Under the pieces are notes generated by a model, which was given only the letters and a program-made list of their open reading frames with translations, was not told the origin of the DNA and did no database searches. The translations under genes and the position numbers were made by a program. This document shows, in pieces, positions 1 through 7,553 of a stretch of 41,703 bases of DNA. Every line of letters begins with the position of its first letter. The first letter of the stretch is position 1. Origin of the DNA: Cupriavidus campinensis (GTDB lineage Bacteria > Pseudomonadota > Gammaproteobacteria > Burkholderiales > Burkholderiaceae); the NCBI RefSeq assembly GCF_905397395.1, contig NZ_CAJPVH010000047.1, positions 1 to 41,703 of the forward strand, read 5' to 3'.

Positions 1-1116
1 CTGGCCGGCCTGCCGGTGTCCATCAAGGATCTGTTCGATGTGCGCGGCCAGATGACGCGCGCCGGCTCGGTGGCGCTCGACGACACCGCCCCGGCCCAGG
101 CCGATGCGCCCGCCGTGGCCCGCCTGCGCGCGGCTGGCGCGGTGCTGATCGGCCGGACCAATATGAGCGAGTTCGCGTTCTCGGGCCTGGGGCTGAACCC
201 CCACTACGGCACGCCGCGCACCCCGTTCGACGCCGAGCGTATCGCCGGCGGCTCTACCTCGGGCGGCGCGGTCAGCGTGGCCGAGGATATGGCCGTGGCG
301 GCGCTGGGCACCGATACGGGCGGCTCGATCCGCATTCCGTCGGCATTCTGCGGACTGACCGGCTTCAAGCCGACCGCGCGCCGCGTGCCGCTGTCCGGCG
401 CGGTGCCGCTGTCCACCTCACTCGATTCGGCCGGCCCGCTGGCGCGCTCGGTGGCCTGCTGCGTGGCGGTGGACGCCGTGCTGAGCGGCGAGACGCTCGA
501 CACCCGGCCCGCCGACCTGTCCGGCTTGCGCCTCTACGTCACGCGTGACTTTGTGATGGATGGCGTGGAGGCCGAGGTGGCGCAGGCGTTCGAGGCCACG
601 CTGTCGCGGCTGTCGGCCAAGGGTGCGCAAATCGTCACATTCGATTTCCCCGAACTGCGTCGCCTGCCCGAGATCAACGCCGGTGGCGGCCTGACCGCCG
701 CCGAGTCGTGGACCTGGCACCGCGAGCTGCTGGCCAGGCAGGGCGACCGCTACGACCCGCGCGTGGCCCAGCGTATCCGTCGCGGCCAGCAACAAAGCGC
801 CGCCGACTACATCACGCTGCTGGCCGAGCGCGCCGCCATGCAGGCACGCGCCGCCGAGCGCCTGCGCGATGCCGATGCCTGGCTGATGCCGACCGTGGCG
901 GTGCGCCCGCCGCGCCTGGATGCGCTGACGCGTGACGAGGACTTCTTCGCCACGAACGGCCTGGTGCTGCGCAATCCGAGCGTGCTCAATTGGCTCGACG
1001 GCTGCGCGGCGTCCCTGCCGATGGGGCAGGGCATCGGCCTCGGCATCTGCGGCCTGCACGGGCATGACGCCCGCGTGCTGCAGGTGGCCGGCGCCATCGA
1101 GCAGGGCCTGGCGTAA
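1..1116 (+). CDS. Amidase (amidase signature family), 5'-truncated by window edge
   Basis: The reading frame is open from base 1, so the N-terminus lies outside the window; 371 residues are present. Amidase signature enzymes hydrolyse amide bonds with a Ser-cisSer-Lys triad. The Lys is in PVSIKD right at the edge, the cis-Ser region is GGSTSGG, and the nucleophile is the Ser of GTDTGGSIRIPSAFCG. The protein ends normally after a typical C-terminal segment (PMGQGIGLGICGLHG). A transporter gene follows 128 bp downstream on the same strand, which suggests uptake and hydrolysis of a small amide or related compound; the substrate cannot be told. GatA is less likely because no gatB or gatC is adjacent. 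The family call is secure and the substrate unknown. Confidence 0.9.
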   Translation: MAGLPVSIKDLFDVRGQMTRAGSVALDDTAPAQADAPAVARLRAAGAVLIGRTNMSEFAFSGLGLNPHYGTPRTPFDAERIAGGSTSGGAVSVAEDMAVAALGTDTGGSIRIPSAFCGLTGFKPTARRVPLSGAVPLSTSLDSAGPLARSVACCVAVDAVLSGETLDTRPADLSGLRLYVTRDFVMDGVEAEVAQAFEATLSRLSAKGAQIVTFDFPELRRLPEINAGGGLTAAESWTWHRELLARQGDRYDPRVAQRIRRGQQQSAADYITLLAERAAMQARAAERLRDADAWLMPTVAVRPPRLDALTRDEDFFATNGLVLRNPSVLNWLDGCAASLPMGQGIGLGICGLHGHDARVLQVAGAIEQGLA

Positions 1117-1244
1117 GCCGGGCAGCAGCAAATCGGCCGGATTCCCACGGCCGCGGCCATGCGCTCCAGCACAACACAGCGCAAGCCAGAGGGCGCCGCC
1201 AATGTAGCGGCGCCCCGCCCACCACACCCAAGGAGTAGTCACCG

Positions 1245-2570
1245 ATGTCTTCCGTGATGACCGGCGCCCCTGGCGCCCTGGAGAGCCTGCCGCCCGCGGA
1301 ATTGGCTCAGCAACGCAACGAGGCGTACCGCAAGATCACCGTGCGCCTGATCCCATTCCTCGTATTCCTGTTCATCCTGGCCTGGATCGACCGCGTCAAC
1401 GTGGGCTTCGCCAAGCTCCAGATGCTCCAGGACCTGCAGTTCAGCGAGGCCGTGTACGGCCTGGGCGCGGGGATTTTCTTCATCGGCTACTTCCTGTTCG
1501 AGGTGCCGAGCAACCTGCTGCTGGAGAAGATCGGCGCGCGCAAGACGCTGGCGCGCATCACCATTCTTTGGGGCCTGGCCTCGATGGCGATGATCTTCGT
1601 CAAGACGCCGGGGCAGTTCTACGCGCTGCGCTTCCTGCTGGGGATTTTCGAGGCGGGCTTCTTCCCGGGCGTGGTGCTGTACCTGACCTACTGGTTCCCG
1701 GCTGACCGCCGCGCCCGCATCAACGGCCTGTTCATGACCTCGTTTGCGATTGCCGGCGTGATCGGCGGCCCGCTGGCCGGCTTCATCATGAGCGCGATGG
1801 ACGGCGTGGACGGCCTGGCCAACTGGCAGTGGCTGTTCGTGATCGAGGGGATTCCGTCGGTGCTGGCCGGTGTGGCGGTGCTGATGTTCCTGCCCGAGAA
1901 GCCGGTCAACGCCAAGTGGCTGACGGCCACCGAGCAGACGCTGGTGACACGCGAGGTGGAGGCCGAGGCGCGTGACCCGGCCAAGCATTCAGCGCTCAAG
2001 GACGCCTTCTCCAATTCGCGGGTCTGGATTTGCGCGGCGATCTACTTCTGCGTGGTGAGCGGCAACGCCACCATCGCGTTCTGGTCCCCGTCGATCATCA
2101 AGGAACTGGGCGTCAAGGGCAACCTGCAGATCGGGCTGATCTCGGCGATTCCGTTCGTGGCCGGCACCATCGCCATGGTGCTCAACGGCATCCACTCGGA
2201 CCGCTCGGGCGAACGCCGGATGCACTGCGCGATGGCCACGCTGCTGGCGGCGGTGGGCCTGACGCTGACCGGCATGTGGCTGCACAGCGCCACGCTGGCG
2301 CTGGTGGCGCTAACCATCGCCTCCGTCGGCATCCTGGCCGCCTTCCCGGTGTTCTGGTCGCTGCCGTCGGCCTTCCTGGCCGGCACGGCGGCGGCGGGCG
2401 GTATCGCGCTGATCAACTCCATCGGCAACCTGGCCGGCTTCGTGGCGCCGTACATGATCGGCTGGTTCAAGACCAACACGGGCCAGCTGTCGTCGGGCCT
2501 GTATTTCGTGGCGGCGCTGGAAGCCTGCGCCACGGTGCTGGTGCTGGCTTTCATCCGCACCCGCCGCTAG
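1245..2570 (+). CDS. MFS transporter, anion:cation symporter (ACS) type
   Basis: A 441-residue protein with about twelve hydrophobic segments, the usual MFS length. The segment IDRVNVGFAKLQM after the first helix and GFFPGVVLYLTYWFP are characteristic of the ACS subfamily, which imports organic anions such as phthalate, tartrate or galactarate by proton symport in the inner membrane. The start at 1245 is preceded by AAGGAG about 12 nt upstream. It lies 128 bp after the amidase gene on the same strand, so the two may be co-transcribed as an uptake and degradation pair (inference). Substrate unknown. This is the last host protein gene before the prophage. Confidence 0.88.
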   Translation: MSSVMTGAPGALESLPPAELAQQRNEAYRKITVRLIPFLVFLFILAWIDRVNVGFAKLQMLQDLQFSEAVYGLGAGIFFIGYFLFEVPSNLLLEKIGARKTLARITILWGLASMAMIFVKTPGQFYALRFLLGIFEAGFFPGVVLYLTYWFPADRRARINGLFMTSFAIAGVIGGPLAGFIMSAMDGVDGLANWQWLFVIEGIPSVLAGVAVLMFLPEKPVNAKWLTATEQTLVTREVEAEARDPAKHSALKDAFSNSRVWICAAIYFCVVSGNATIAFWSPSIIKELGVKGNLQIGLISAIPFVAGTIAMVLNGIHSDRSGERRMHCAMATLLAAVGLTLTGMWLHSATLALVALTIASVGILAAFPVFWSLPSAFLAGTAAAGGIALINSIGNLAGFVAPYMIGWFKTNTGQLSSGLYFVAALEACATVLVLAFIRTRR

Positions 2571-2636
2571 GCCCCAACCGGGGCCGGATGGGGCGCAGGC
2601 CGGGGCAGGGGGCTGGATTCCCGCTTCGGCTTGCGC

Positions 2637-2738
2637 TACAATCCGCAGCCTTGTCGACCGTTGGAAGAAGTTACGCCAGCGGCACGGCCGGCATCCGACG
2701 GCAGATCATGAAAGGCGGGCAGTTCCAGCCGCCTTTTT
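2637..2738 (+). ncRNA. Possible small RNA between the transporter and tRNA-Leu
   Basis: A good -10 element (TACAAT, 2637-2642) is followed about 70 nt later by a strong intrinsic terminator (2711-2738), with no convincing protein gene between them. A transcript from about 2649 to 2738 would be about 90 nt long. The -35 is poor (near TGGATT), so the promoter is uncertain. The alternative is that the TACAAT box belongs to the tRNA transcription unit and the terminator simply ends transcription from the MFS gene. No known RNA family was recognised. Confidence 0.25.
2711..2738 (+). terminator. Rho-independent terminator
   Basis: AAAGGCGG at 2711-2718 pairs perfectly with CCGCCTTT at 2729-2736 across a 10-nt loop, and the stem runs into a T tract (2733-2738). 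It ends transcription entering from the MFS gene or from the possible small RNA, just upstream of the tRNA gene. Confidence 0.75.
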
Positions 2739-2809
2739 TGCTTTGTCGAGGATGCGCAGCGCCAACCGACAACACGCGGCCGCCCGCCAGGGCAACCGCC
2801 GCAAGGACC

Positions 2810-2896
2810 GCGAGGGTGGCGAAATTGGTAGACGCACCAGGTTTAGGTCCTGACGCCAGCAATGGTGTAGGGGTTCGAGTCCCCTCCCTCGCACCA
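2810..2896 (+). tRNA. tRNA-Leu (anticodon UAG), prophage integration target
   Basis: An 87-nt class II tRNA. The acceptor strands GCGAGGG (2810-2816) and CCCTCGC (2886-2892) pair perfectly and are followed by discriminator A and encoded CCA. The D-loop region AAATTGGTAGACGC, the anticodon loop TTTAGGT with UAG, and a GGTTCGAGTCC T-arm are all present, with a short variable arm as in Leu tRNAs. The bottom pair of the anticodon stem is C-A. The phage integrase gene starts 195 bp downstream, so the 3' half of this gene is the probable attachment site and was restored by phage DNA or left intact on integration. Confidence 0.93.
2850..2896. other. attL: Probable attL core within the tRNA-Leu 3' half
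   Basis: Tyrosine integrases of this type usually recombine in the anticodon-loop to 3'-end part of a tRNA gene, with int adjacent, and that is the arrangement here. The exact core needs the duplicate at the right prophage end, which is outside the window. The limits given are therefore the plausible range rather than a measured site. Confidence 0.45.
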
Positions 2897-2906
2897 AAGT
2901 CCTTTT

Positions 2907-2926
2907 TCGTTGCGTCGCCGCAACGA
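2907..2926. other. Perfect 8-bp hairpin just after tRNA-Leu
   Basis: TCGTTGCG (2907-2914) and CGCAACGA (2919-2926) form a perfect stem with a 4-nt loop, ten bases after the tRNA CCA. It has only a short T stretch (TTT) on its 3' side, so it may be a weak terminator for the tRNA or part of the phage attachment arm region. Confidence 0.4.
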
Positions 2927-2952
2927 TTTCACTCCCCACCATTCAATACCCC

Positions 2953-2980
2953 TTCATGCCGATAGCCCTTATTCTATAAG
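2953..2980 (+). promoter_or_regulatory. Candidate integrase promoter
   Basis: TTCATG at 2953-2958 and TATAAG at 2975-2980 are separated by 16 bp, upstream of the integrase start at 3091. An inverted repeat CGGGT-atca-ACCCG follows at about 2987-3000. Both could also be integrase arm-binding features. The match to the sigma-70 consensus is only moderate. Confidence 0.3.
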
Positions 2981-3090
2981 GCGTGGCGGGTATCAACCCG
3001 GGTTTACGCTACACCCCCTCCCTGACCCTATTTGCCACTATCCGTTCGCTGGGCTCTCCCATTTTTCTCCCACGGTCCTCCCACGAACTC

Positions 3091-4119
3091 ATGGCATCCA
3101 TTCTCAAGACGGCAACCGGTTGGCGCGTACAGCTCACAGTAAAGGGCGCTCGGGACAGCCGCATGTTCGACACCAAGGCGCAAGCTCAGGAATGGGCGGT
3201 GAAGCGCGAGGCCGAGATGCGATCCATCGACGGCGGCATGGGGAGCAAGACCCACACGGTGGGCGACGTGCTCGACCAGTACCAAAAGACGGTCAGCCCG
3301 ACCAAGCGCGGCGAGCGGTGGGAGAAGTTGCGGCTTGAGCTGATTGGAAAGAAGATGGTCGAGGGGAAGCCGTTCCGCGACATCCGGCTGGCCGACCTGA
3401 AGCCTCACCACATTGCCGCGTGGCGCGACGCGCGCGCTCGAGACACCGTCCCGGGATCTGGGGCGAAGATTTCCGGGTCGTCTGTATCCCGCGAAATGTC
3501 CCTGCTGTCTCATGCACTGGAGGTCGCCCGTAAGGAATGGGGCTGGCTGATCGCCGATCCGATGAAGGAGGTGCGCCGGCCGCCGGACAACCCGCCGCGC
3601 GACCGGCTCATCTCGGACAAGGAGATCGAGAAGATCACCCTGGCTCTCGGGTATCAGGAAGGGATGCCGGTGGTCCTGCCGTCGCAGCGGGTCGCTGTGG
3701 CATTCCTGCTGGCGATCGAGACGGCCATGCGCTCGGGGGAGATGCTGGGCTTGACCAGCAACACGGTGGACTTCGAGGCGCAGGTTGCCCACTTGCCCCT
3801 GACCAAGAACGGCGGCGCGCGGGACGTGCCGCTCTCCATGCGCGCGCTCGAGCTGTTGCGGATGCTGCCGAAGGTGGAAGAGGGCAAGCCGCTGTTCGCG
3901 CTCTCGGCTGCCAGCCGGGACGCGCTGTTCCGCAAGGCAAAAGAAAAGGCCGGCATTGCCGACCTGACCTTCCACGACACCCGCCATGAGGCGATCACCC
4001 GCCTGGCGAAGAAGCTACAGCCACTGGATTTGGCCCGGATGACCGGGCACACCAACCTCCAGGAGTTGCTGACCTACTACAACGAGTCCGCGCGGGACAT
4101 TGCGCGCCGGCTCGGCTAG
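3091..4119 (+). CDS. int: Tyrosine site-specific integrase
   Basis: A 342-residue phage integrase that recombines attP with the tRNA-Leu attachment site and, with an excisionase, reverses it. The N-terminal arm-binding region (about 1-60) and SAM-like core-binding domain (about 55-160) precede the catalytic domain. The catalytic residues are all visible: R214 (TAMRSGE), K239 (LTKNGG), H295 and R298 (HDTRH), H320 (TGHTN) and nucleophile Y329 (LLTYYNE). I chose the ATG at 3091 (MASILKTATGW) because family members begin this way; the frame is open to an ATG at 2983 but that extension looks non-coding. The gene runs towards the leftward early operon, and its stop shares the palindrome CTAG (4116-4119) with the stop of the excisionase-like gene. 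Confidence 0.93.
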   Translation: MASILKTATGWRVQLTVKGARDSRMFDTKAQAQEWAVKREAEMRSIDGGMGSKTHTVGDVLDQYQKTVSPTKRGERWEKLRLELIGKKMVEGKPFRDIRLADLKPHHIAAWRDARARDTVPGSGAKISGSSVSREMSLLSHALEVARKEWGWLIADPMKEVRRPPDNPPRDRLISDKEIEKITLALGYQEGMPVVLPSQRVAVAFLLAIETAMRSGEMLGLTSNTVDFEAQVAHLPLTKNGGARDVPLSMRALELLRMLPKVEEGKPLFALSAASRDALFRKAKEKAGIADLTFHDTRHEAITRLAKKLQPLDLARMTGHTNLQELLTYYNESARDIARRLG

Positions 4120-4481
4120 TCCGTCTTTCTCGGCCGGCCCGCCGGCTGCTCGCGGTACGACTCAGCCCAGGCGATGACCTCGGCCGCCTTCCAGCGAGGG
4201 AGGGCCTTCGCCAGCTCGTCCTTGCCCGACTGCACCGAAGGGATGCGAATCGGCTTCGGGAACCCGGGCAGAGTCACCACCCGCTCCCGCACCACCTTGG
4301 GCGAGCGGACCAGGTATTCGGCGATGCGCTCCACGTCCCACAGGGTAACGCTCACGGGCAGCGCTGGCCGCACGTGATTGGCCACGGCCACTGCAATGCG
4401 TTCGATCAGGTCTGCTTCACTCATGGTGATGCTCCAGTTTCTGGCTGTTGTTTCGATAATTCGTGCTGCTGCTTCGGTCAT
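4116..4481 (-). CDS. Excisionase-like winged-helix DNA-binding protein
   Basis: A 121-residue protein, last gene of the leftward early operon. The segment LWDVERIAEYLVRSPKVV (about residues 46-63), followed by a PGFPKPIR turn and RWKAAEVIAWAESY, is the pattern of MerR/AlpA/excisionase-type winged helix proteins that bend DNA at attachment sites. Its place next to int supports a role in excision or int control (inference). The start at 4481 gives a 4-bp ATGA overlap with the gene upstream; an internal ATG at 4424 is an alternative. The basic tail GRPRKTD may add DNA contacts. It is convergent with int rather than co-directional as in lambda. Confidence 0.72.
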   Translation of the reverse strand: MTEAAARIIETTARNWSITMSEADLIERIAVAVANHVRPALPVSVTLWDVERIAEYLVRSPKVVRERVVTLPGFPKPIRIPSVQSGKDELAKALPRWKAAEVIAWAESYREQPAGRPRKTD

Positions 4482-5050
4482 ACCTTCCTGAACTCCACCA
4501 CCCACACCCACGGATTCGCCTCCCACGCGCCGGCGCCGTTGATGCGGTCCCACAGGTCCGCGTAGACCGCGCGCGGGTCATGGTCGGCGAGGCCGGCGTA
4601 CTGCTCGCCTGGGCTGACGACGTAGCGACCACTGGCAGGCAGGATGTGCAAGCCTTCGGCGACTGCGTCCGCGTCGCTGCACTCATTCAGCCGCTCGACG
4701 CGCACGCCGGTGATTTCCAGCACGAGGCGGCTATCCTCTCGCCGCATATGGATGGACGGGTGCCAGCGGTCTTGAATCGGCGCATCAGGATGTGTAGCGC
4801 GGTAGTACAGGTCTGGCGCGTATGCATCGCCGCCATAGCCGTGCGTCTCGCGCACCCACAGGCGGTCGCCGGCCTGGCCGTAGGGGCATGCCCGGTTTGC
4901 CGGGTCGGCAACATACTCCGGCGTGAAGTTGTCCGACTGCAGCCAATCCAGCGCCCAGCCTTTGACCGGCCGCCGCGTCTGCGTCTTCCGGCCGTCCAGG
5001 ATGGCGCGCACCATGGCGCCGGAGAAGAGGATGGGGCGTTCTTTGGTCAT
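4478..5050 (-). CDS. ASCH-like phage protein of unknown function
   Basis: 190 residues. The opening RPILFSGAMVRAILDGRKTQ followed by TRR, then DRLWVRETHGYGG, and a C-terminal AWEANPWVWVVEFRKV, are the signature of a protein common in tailed phages and related to the ASCH/PUA-like fold, which binds RNA or modified bases. Its precise job is not known. It overlaps the excisionase-like gene by 4 bp (ATGA) and is transcribed with the leftward operon. A divergent gene begins 39 bp away at 5089, so the gene may also be read from a local promoter. Family recognition is good; function is open. Confidence 0.7.
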   Translation of the reverse strand: MTKERPILFSGAMVRAILDGRKTQTRRPVKGWALDWLQSDNFTPEYVADPANRACPYGQAGDRLWVRETHGYGGDAYAPDLYYRATHPDAPIQDRWHPSIHMRREDSRLVLEITGVRVERLNECSDADAVAEGLHILPASGRYVVSPGEQYAGLADHDPRAVYADLWDRINGAGAWEANPWVWVVEFRKV

Positions 5051-5088
5051 GCTAGGATGCCTCCAGAATAACGACCGGTCATGGCCTC

Positions 5089-5772
5089 ATGGACGCAACC
5101 ACGCAAGCCTTCGTCACTGCCGTAGTGGCGCGCACGATTGTCGAGAACTGGGTTTACTGGATGCTGATGTTCTCGGTCTCTTTTCTCGCTGTCTTCCTCG
5201 GTGGGTACGTGCGTAAGCGGGCTGAAAATCTGGCGACGCGCGATGACTTCGAAGAGTTGAAGCGGCAGGTGCGCGAAACCACAAAGCTCACAGAAGAAGT
5301 GAAGCGTGAAATAGGGCACGCCGAATGGAAACTTCGCGAAGTCAATGCAATCAAGCGTGAGAAGCTCGAAGAATTGGTTCGCCATCTCGCCACTCTTGAC
5401 ACCTCCCTCAGGAGATACGTCAAGAAGGTCGCCGCAGGAAAAGACGCCGACGTAGATTCCGAGGGCCTCGACATCCTCAAGGCTATGGTGTCGCTCTATT
5501 TCCCCGAAATGGAAGAGGCGATGATCGATTATGCTGAGAGCTGCCGCGACATGATCCTTTGGGCAATGACCAGACGAGATCAAGTCAGAGCGACGGAGCG
5601 AGAAGGAGGGGATGCTGGTCGGTTGGCACTGGTACATCAGGCCACCGTAGATGGTTCGATTCAACATTTGAAAGAGAATTTCCGCTTGAAGGGCGAATTG
5701 GAACGAACCGCATGGACTTTGATGCAGACGCTTCTCGCAATGCCCGCGCGTGCACCTGATTCCGCTCATTGA
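5089..5772 (+). CDS. Membrane-anchored coiled-coil protein, probable moron
   Basis: 227 residues, on the strand opposite to the operon around it. One strong transmembrane helix (about residues 19-40, WVYWMLMFSVSFLAVFLGGY) precedes basic VRKRAENLATRDDFEELKRQ and a long charged coiled coil to about residue 90; the rest is helical. The AENLATRDDFEELKRQV junction resembles the TM-plus-ATKEDI/ATRDDF module seen in many small phage and defence-island membrane proteins, none with a firm function. It is visibly AT-richer (near 53% GC) than the genes beside it. No clear Shine-Dalgarno sequence precedes 5089, and no other start exists before the in-frame stop at 5053. Its 3' end overlaps the methyltransferase gene by 7 bp. 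A role in superinfection exclusion or defence is inference only. Confidence 0.7.
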   Translation: MDATTQAFVTAVVARTIVENWVYWMLMFSVSFLAVFLGGYVRKRAENLATRDDFEELKRQVRETTKLTEEVKREIGHAEWKLREVNAIKREKLEELVRHLATLDTSLRRYVKKVAAGKDADVDSEGLDILKAMVSLYFPEMEEAMIDYAESCRDMILWAMTRRDQVRATEREGGDAGRLALVHQATVDGSIQHLKENFRLKGELERTAWTLMQTLLAMPARAPDSAH

Positions 5773-7553
5773 GGATCCTCCGCCTGCTGGACCACCGACA
5801 AAGCCACCGCCACCGGCCTCACCCAAACGGGTGTAGCCGACAACATGAACGTCTCGCCAGTCTCGGCCAGAAGCAGGGTGGTACCCATCACCTCGGCAAT
5901 CGCGCGCGCGGCGTCAGGCGGCACGGCGTTGCCGATGCGCTCGCGCCAGGCCTGATCACTCAGCCCGTCCAGCTCCAGATATTCCTCCGGTTCGATCAGC
6001 GATTGCAGCGCGGCCAGCTCCAGCGTGGTGAAGGGCCGGTGCCACGTGCCATCCAGCGCGCGGATGACCGCCACCAGCTTGTCATTCGGCGCCGGCATGC
6101 GCGGATCTGCCACCGACCACCGGCCGTTGTCGTGGCCGGCGGCCGCTGACACGGCGCCGCTCGACTGGTCCCATGCGACCACGCCATAGTGGCCGCCGGT
6201 CAGGTATGCGTCGCCGCGCTCCCGCCGCATGCTGGTGCGCGGATCCGCAACGGCGAAGGCGCCCTGGCCGGTGGTGCTGCCGCTGATGACCGTGCCAGTG
6301 GGGGCGTCGAAGGACGTCACGGCATACTTGCCAAAGGTCGGTCCGGCGCGCCGTGGATCCTGAACGCACTGGCCGGTGCCGTGCGCGCTCGTGACAGCGC
6401 CAGCGGCCTGGTCCCATGGAACGATGCGGAATTCGTTGTTGTGCTTGGCCGGGCCGGCGTGGCGCGGGTCGGCCACGCTGAACGTGCCTTGGCCGGGATT
6501 CGTCCCGGCCGTGATGGCGCCGGAGGCCTCACCCCAGTGCAGCACGCCGTACTGCTGATACTGCGCCGCGCCGGCCGCATGACGCGGATCCGCCACGGAG
6601 AATGCGCCATTGCTGGGGAGCGACTCACCGGCGACGGCGCCGACATGCTCTTCCCAGTCCAGGACGCCCAGATAGCCGTTGCGCCGCTCGGGGATGATCA
6701 GGTAGTCCCGCAGGTGGCCATTGTCGACGGCCAGCTTGTTCAGACTGCGCCAGTCGCTGCCGGCTTCCACGAACGCCAGCCGCACCCACGTCTTCCACTG
6801 TAGGGACGGCACACGGTGCATCGGCCCGCCGGTGGCGTCGCCCGGCTGCGGCATCCGTCCGAGCACGGTGCCGACGCCCTGCAGGCGCCGCAGCTCGGGC
6901 TCGTACAGGAAAGCGGGCACCTTTTCCATGTGGCGCGCCACCAGGAGGAAGCGTTTCCGGCTTTGGGCCAGCCCGCCCAGCTCGCCGCAGTCGTGCGTCG
7001 TCTCGTTCACCGCGTAGCCGTAGTGCCGCAGGATCTGGGCAATCTGGTCGAGCAGGTGCCGGCCGCGCGTGGCCAGGCGCGGCACGTTCTCGAACACGAT
7101 CAACTCGACCGGGTCATCCTTCCACGCTTCGCACATCAGCCAGACGCAGCGCAGCGTCAACTCGTTCAGCGCCTGATACTTCGGCGTGCGACTCAGCGTC
7201 TCCGACAGCAGGCCGGACGCGCCCTTGCACGGGCTGCTGATGAAAACGCAGTGGGGCCGCTCGTGGCCGGCGGCGCGCACGATATCGTTCGGCGTGGCCT
7301 CGCGCCAGCCGGCGGGCGGCTCGGCGCCGTGGAATGCGGTGTACTGCTCGCGGGTGAACAGATCCATGACCGTGCAGGGCACGCCCACGAGCGTCTCGAA
7401 GTCGCGCGCGGCGGCGGGGTCGACATCGATGCCGCCGATGCAGCGCCAAGTGGCAACCATGTTGCCCACTTGGGAGGCGGCCTTCTTGAAGCCCTTGGCG
7501 CCGCCGCCCAGGCCGCAGCAGAAGCCGAAGGTTCGGTATTCGCGGCGGATCAT
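5766..7553 (-). CDS. DNA (cytosine-5) methyltransferase with internal repeat array
   Basis: A 595-residue C5-methyltransferase. Visible motifs: I (FCCGLGGGAKGF, 11-22, SAM binding), IV with catalytic Cys109 (SSPCKGAS, with K where Q is usual), VI (FENVPRL, Glu155), VIII (QSRKRFLLVA, 197-206), IX-like TTLELAALQSL (509-519) and X (GNAVPP, 541-546). Between VIII and IX, where the target recognition domain normally sits, about 190 residues (294-485) hold five imperfect repeats of the form yGVxxWdxxxGAV...GxFsVADPRhA, starting at 294, 335, 375, 410 and 456. The enzyme probably protects phage DNA from host restriction. It overlaps the upstream gene by 4 bp (7550-7553) and converges with the 5089-5772 gene. 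Confidence 0.9.
   Translation of the reverse strand: MIRREYRTFGFCCGLGGGAKGFKKAASQVGNMVATWRCIGGIDVDPAAARDFETLVGVPCTVMDLFTREQYTAFHGAEPPAGWREATPNDIVRAAGHERPHCVFISSPCKGASGLLSETLSRTPKYQALNELTLRCVWLMCEAWKDDPVELIVFENVPRLATRGRHLLDQIAQILRHYGYAVNETTHDCGELGGLAQSRKRFLLVARHMEKVPAFLYEPELRRLQGVGTVLGRMPQPGDATGGPMHRVPSLQWKTWVRLAFVEAGSDWRSLNKLAVDNGHLRDYLIIPERRNGYLGVLDWEEHVGAVAGESLPSNGAFSVADPRHAAGAAQYQQYGVLHWGEASGAITAGTNPGQGTFSVADPRHAGPAKHNNEFRIVPWDQAAGAVTSAHGTGQCVQDPRRAGPTFGKYAVTSFDAPTGTVISGSTTGQGAFAVADPRTSMRRERGDAYLTGGHYGVVAWDQSSGAVSAAAGHDNGRWSVADPRMPAPNDKLVAVIRALDGTWHRPFTTLELAALQSLIEPEEYLELDGLSDQAWRERIGNAVPPDAARAIAEVMGTTLLLAETGETFMLSATPVWVRPVAVALSVVQQAEDPQ

Noticed and set aside
5047..5826. A 259-codon minus-strand frame over 5089-5772
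   Set aside because: The plus-strand frame has a membrane helix, a coiled coil and normal composition. The minus frame has none of these and overlaps the methyltransferase in a second frame.
6100..6680. A possible DNA tandem repeat or CRISPR-like array in the methyltransferase gene
   Set aside because: The periodic signal comes from repeated protein segments (VADPR units) with divergent DNA and unequal spacing, not from identical DNA repeats with spacers.
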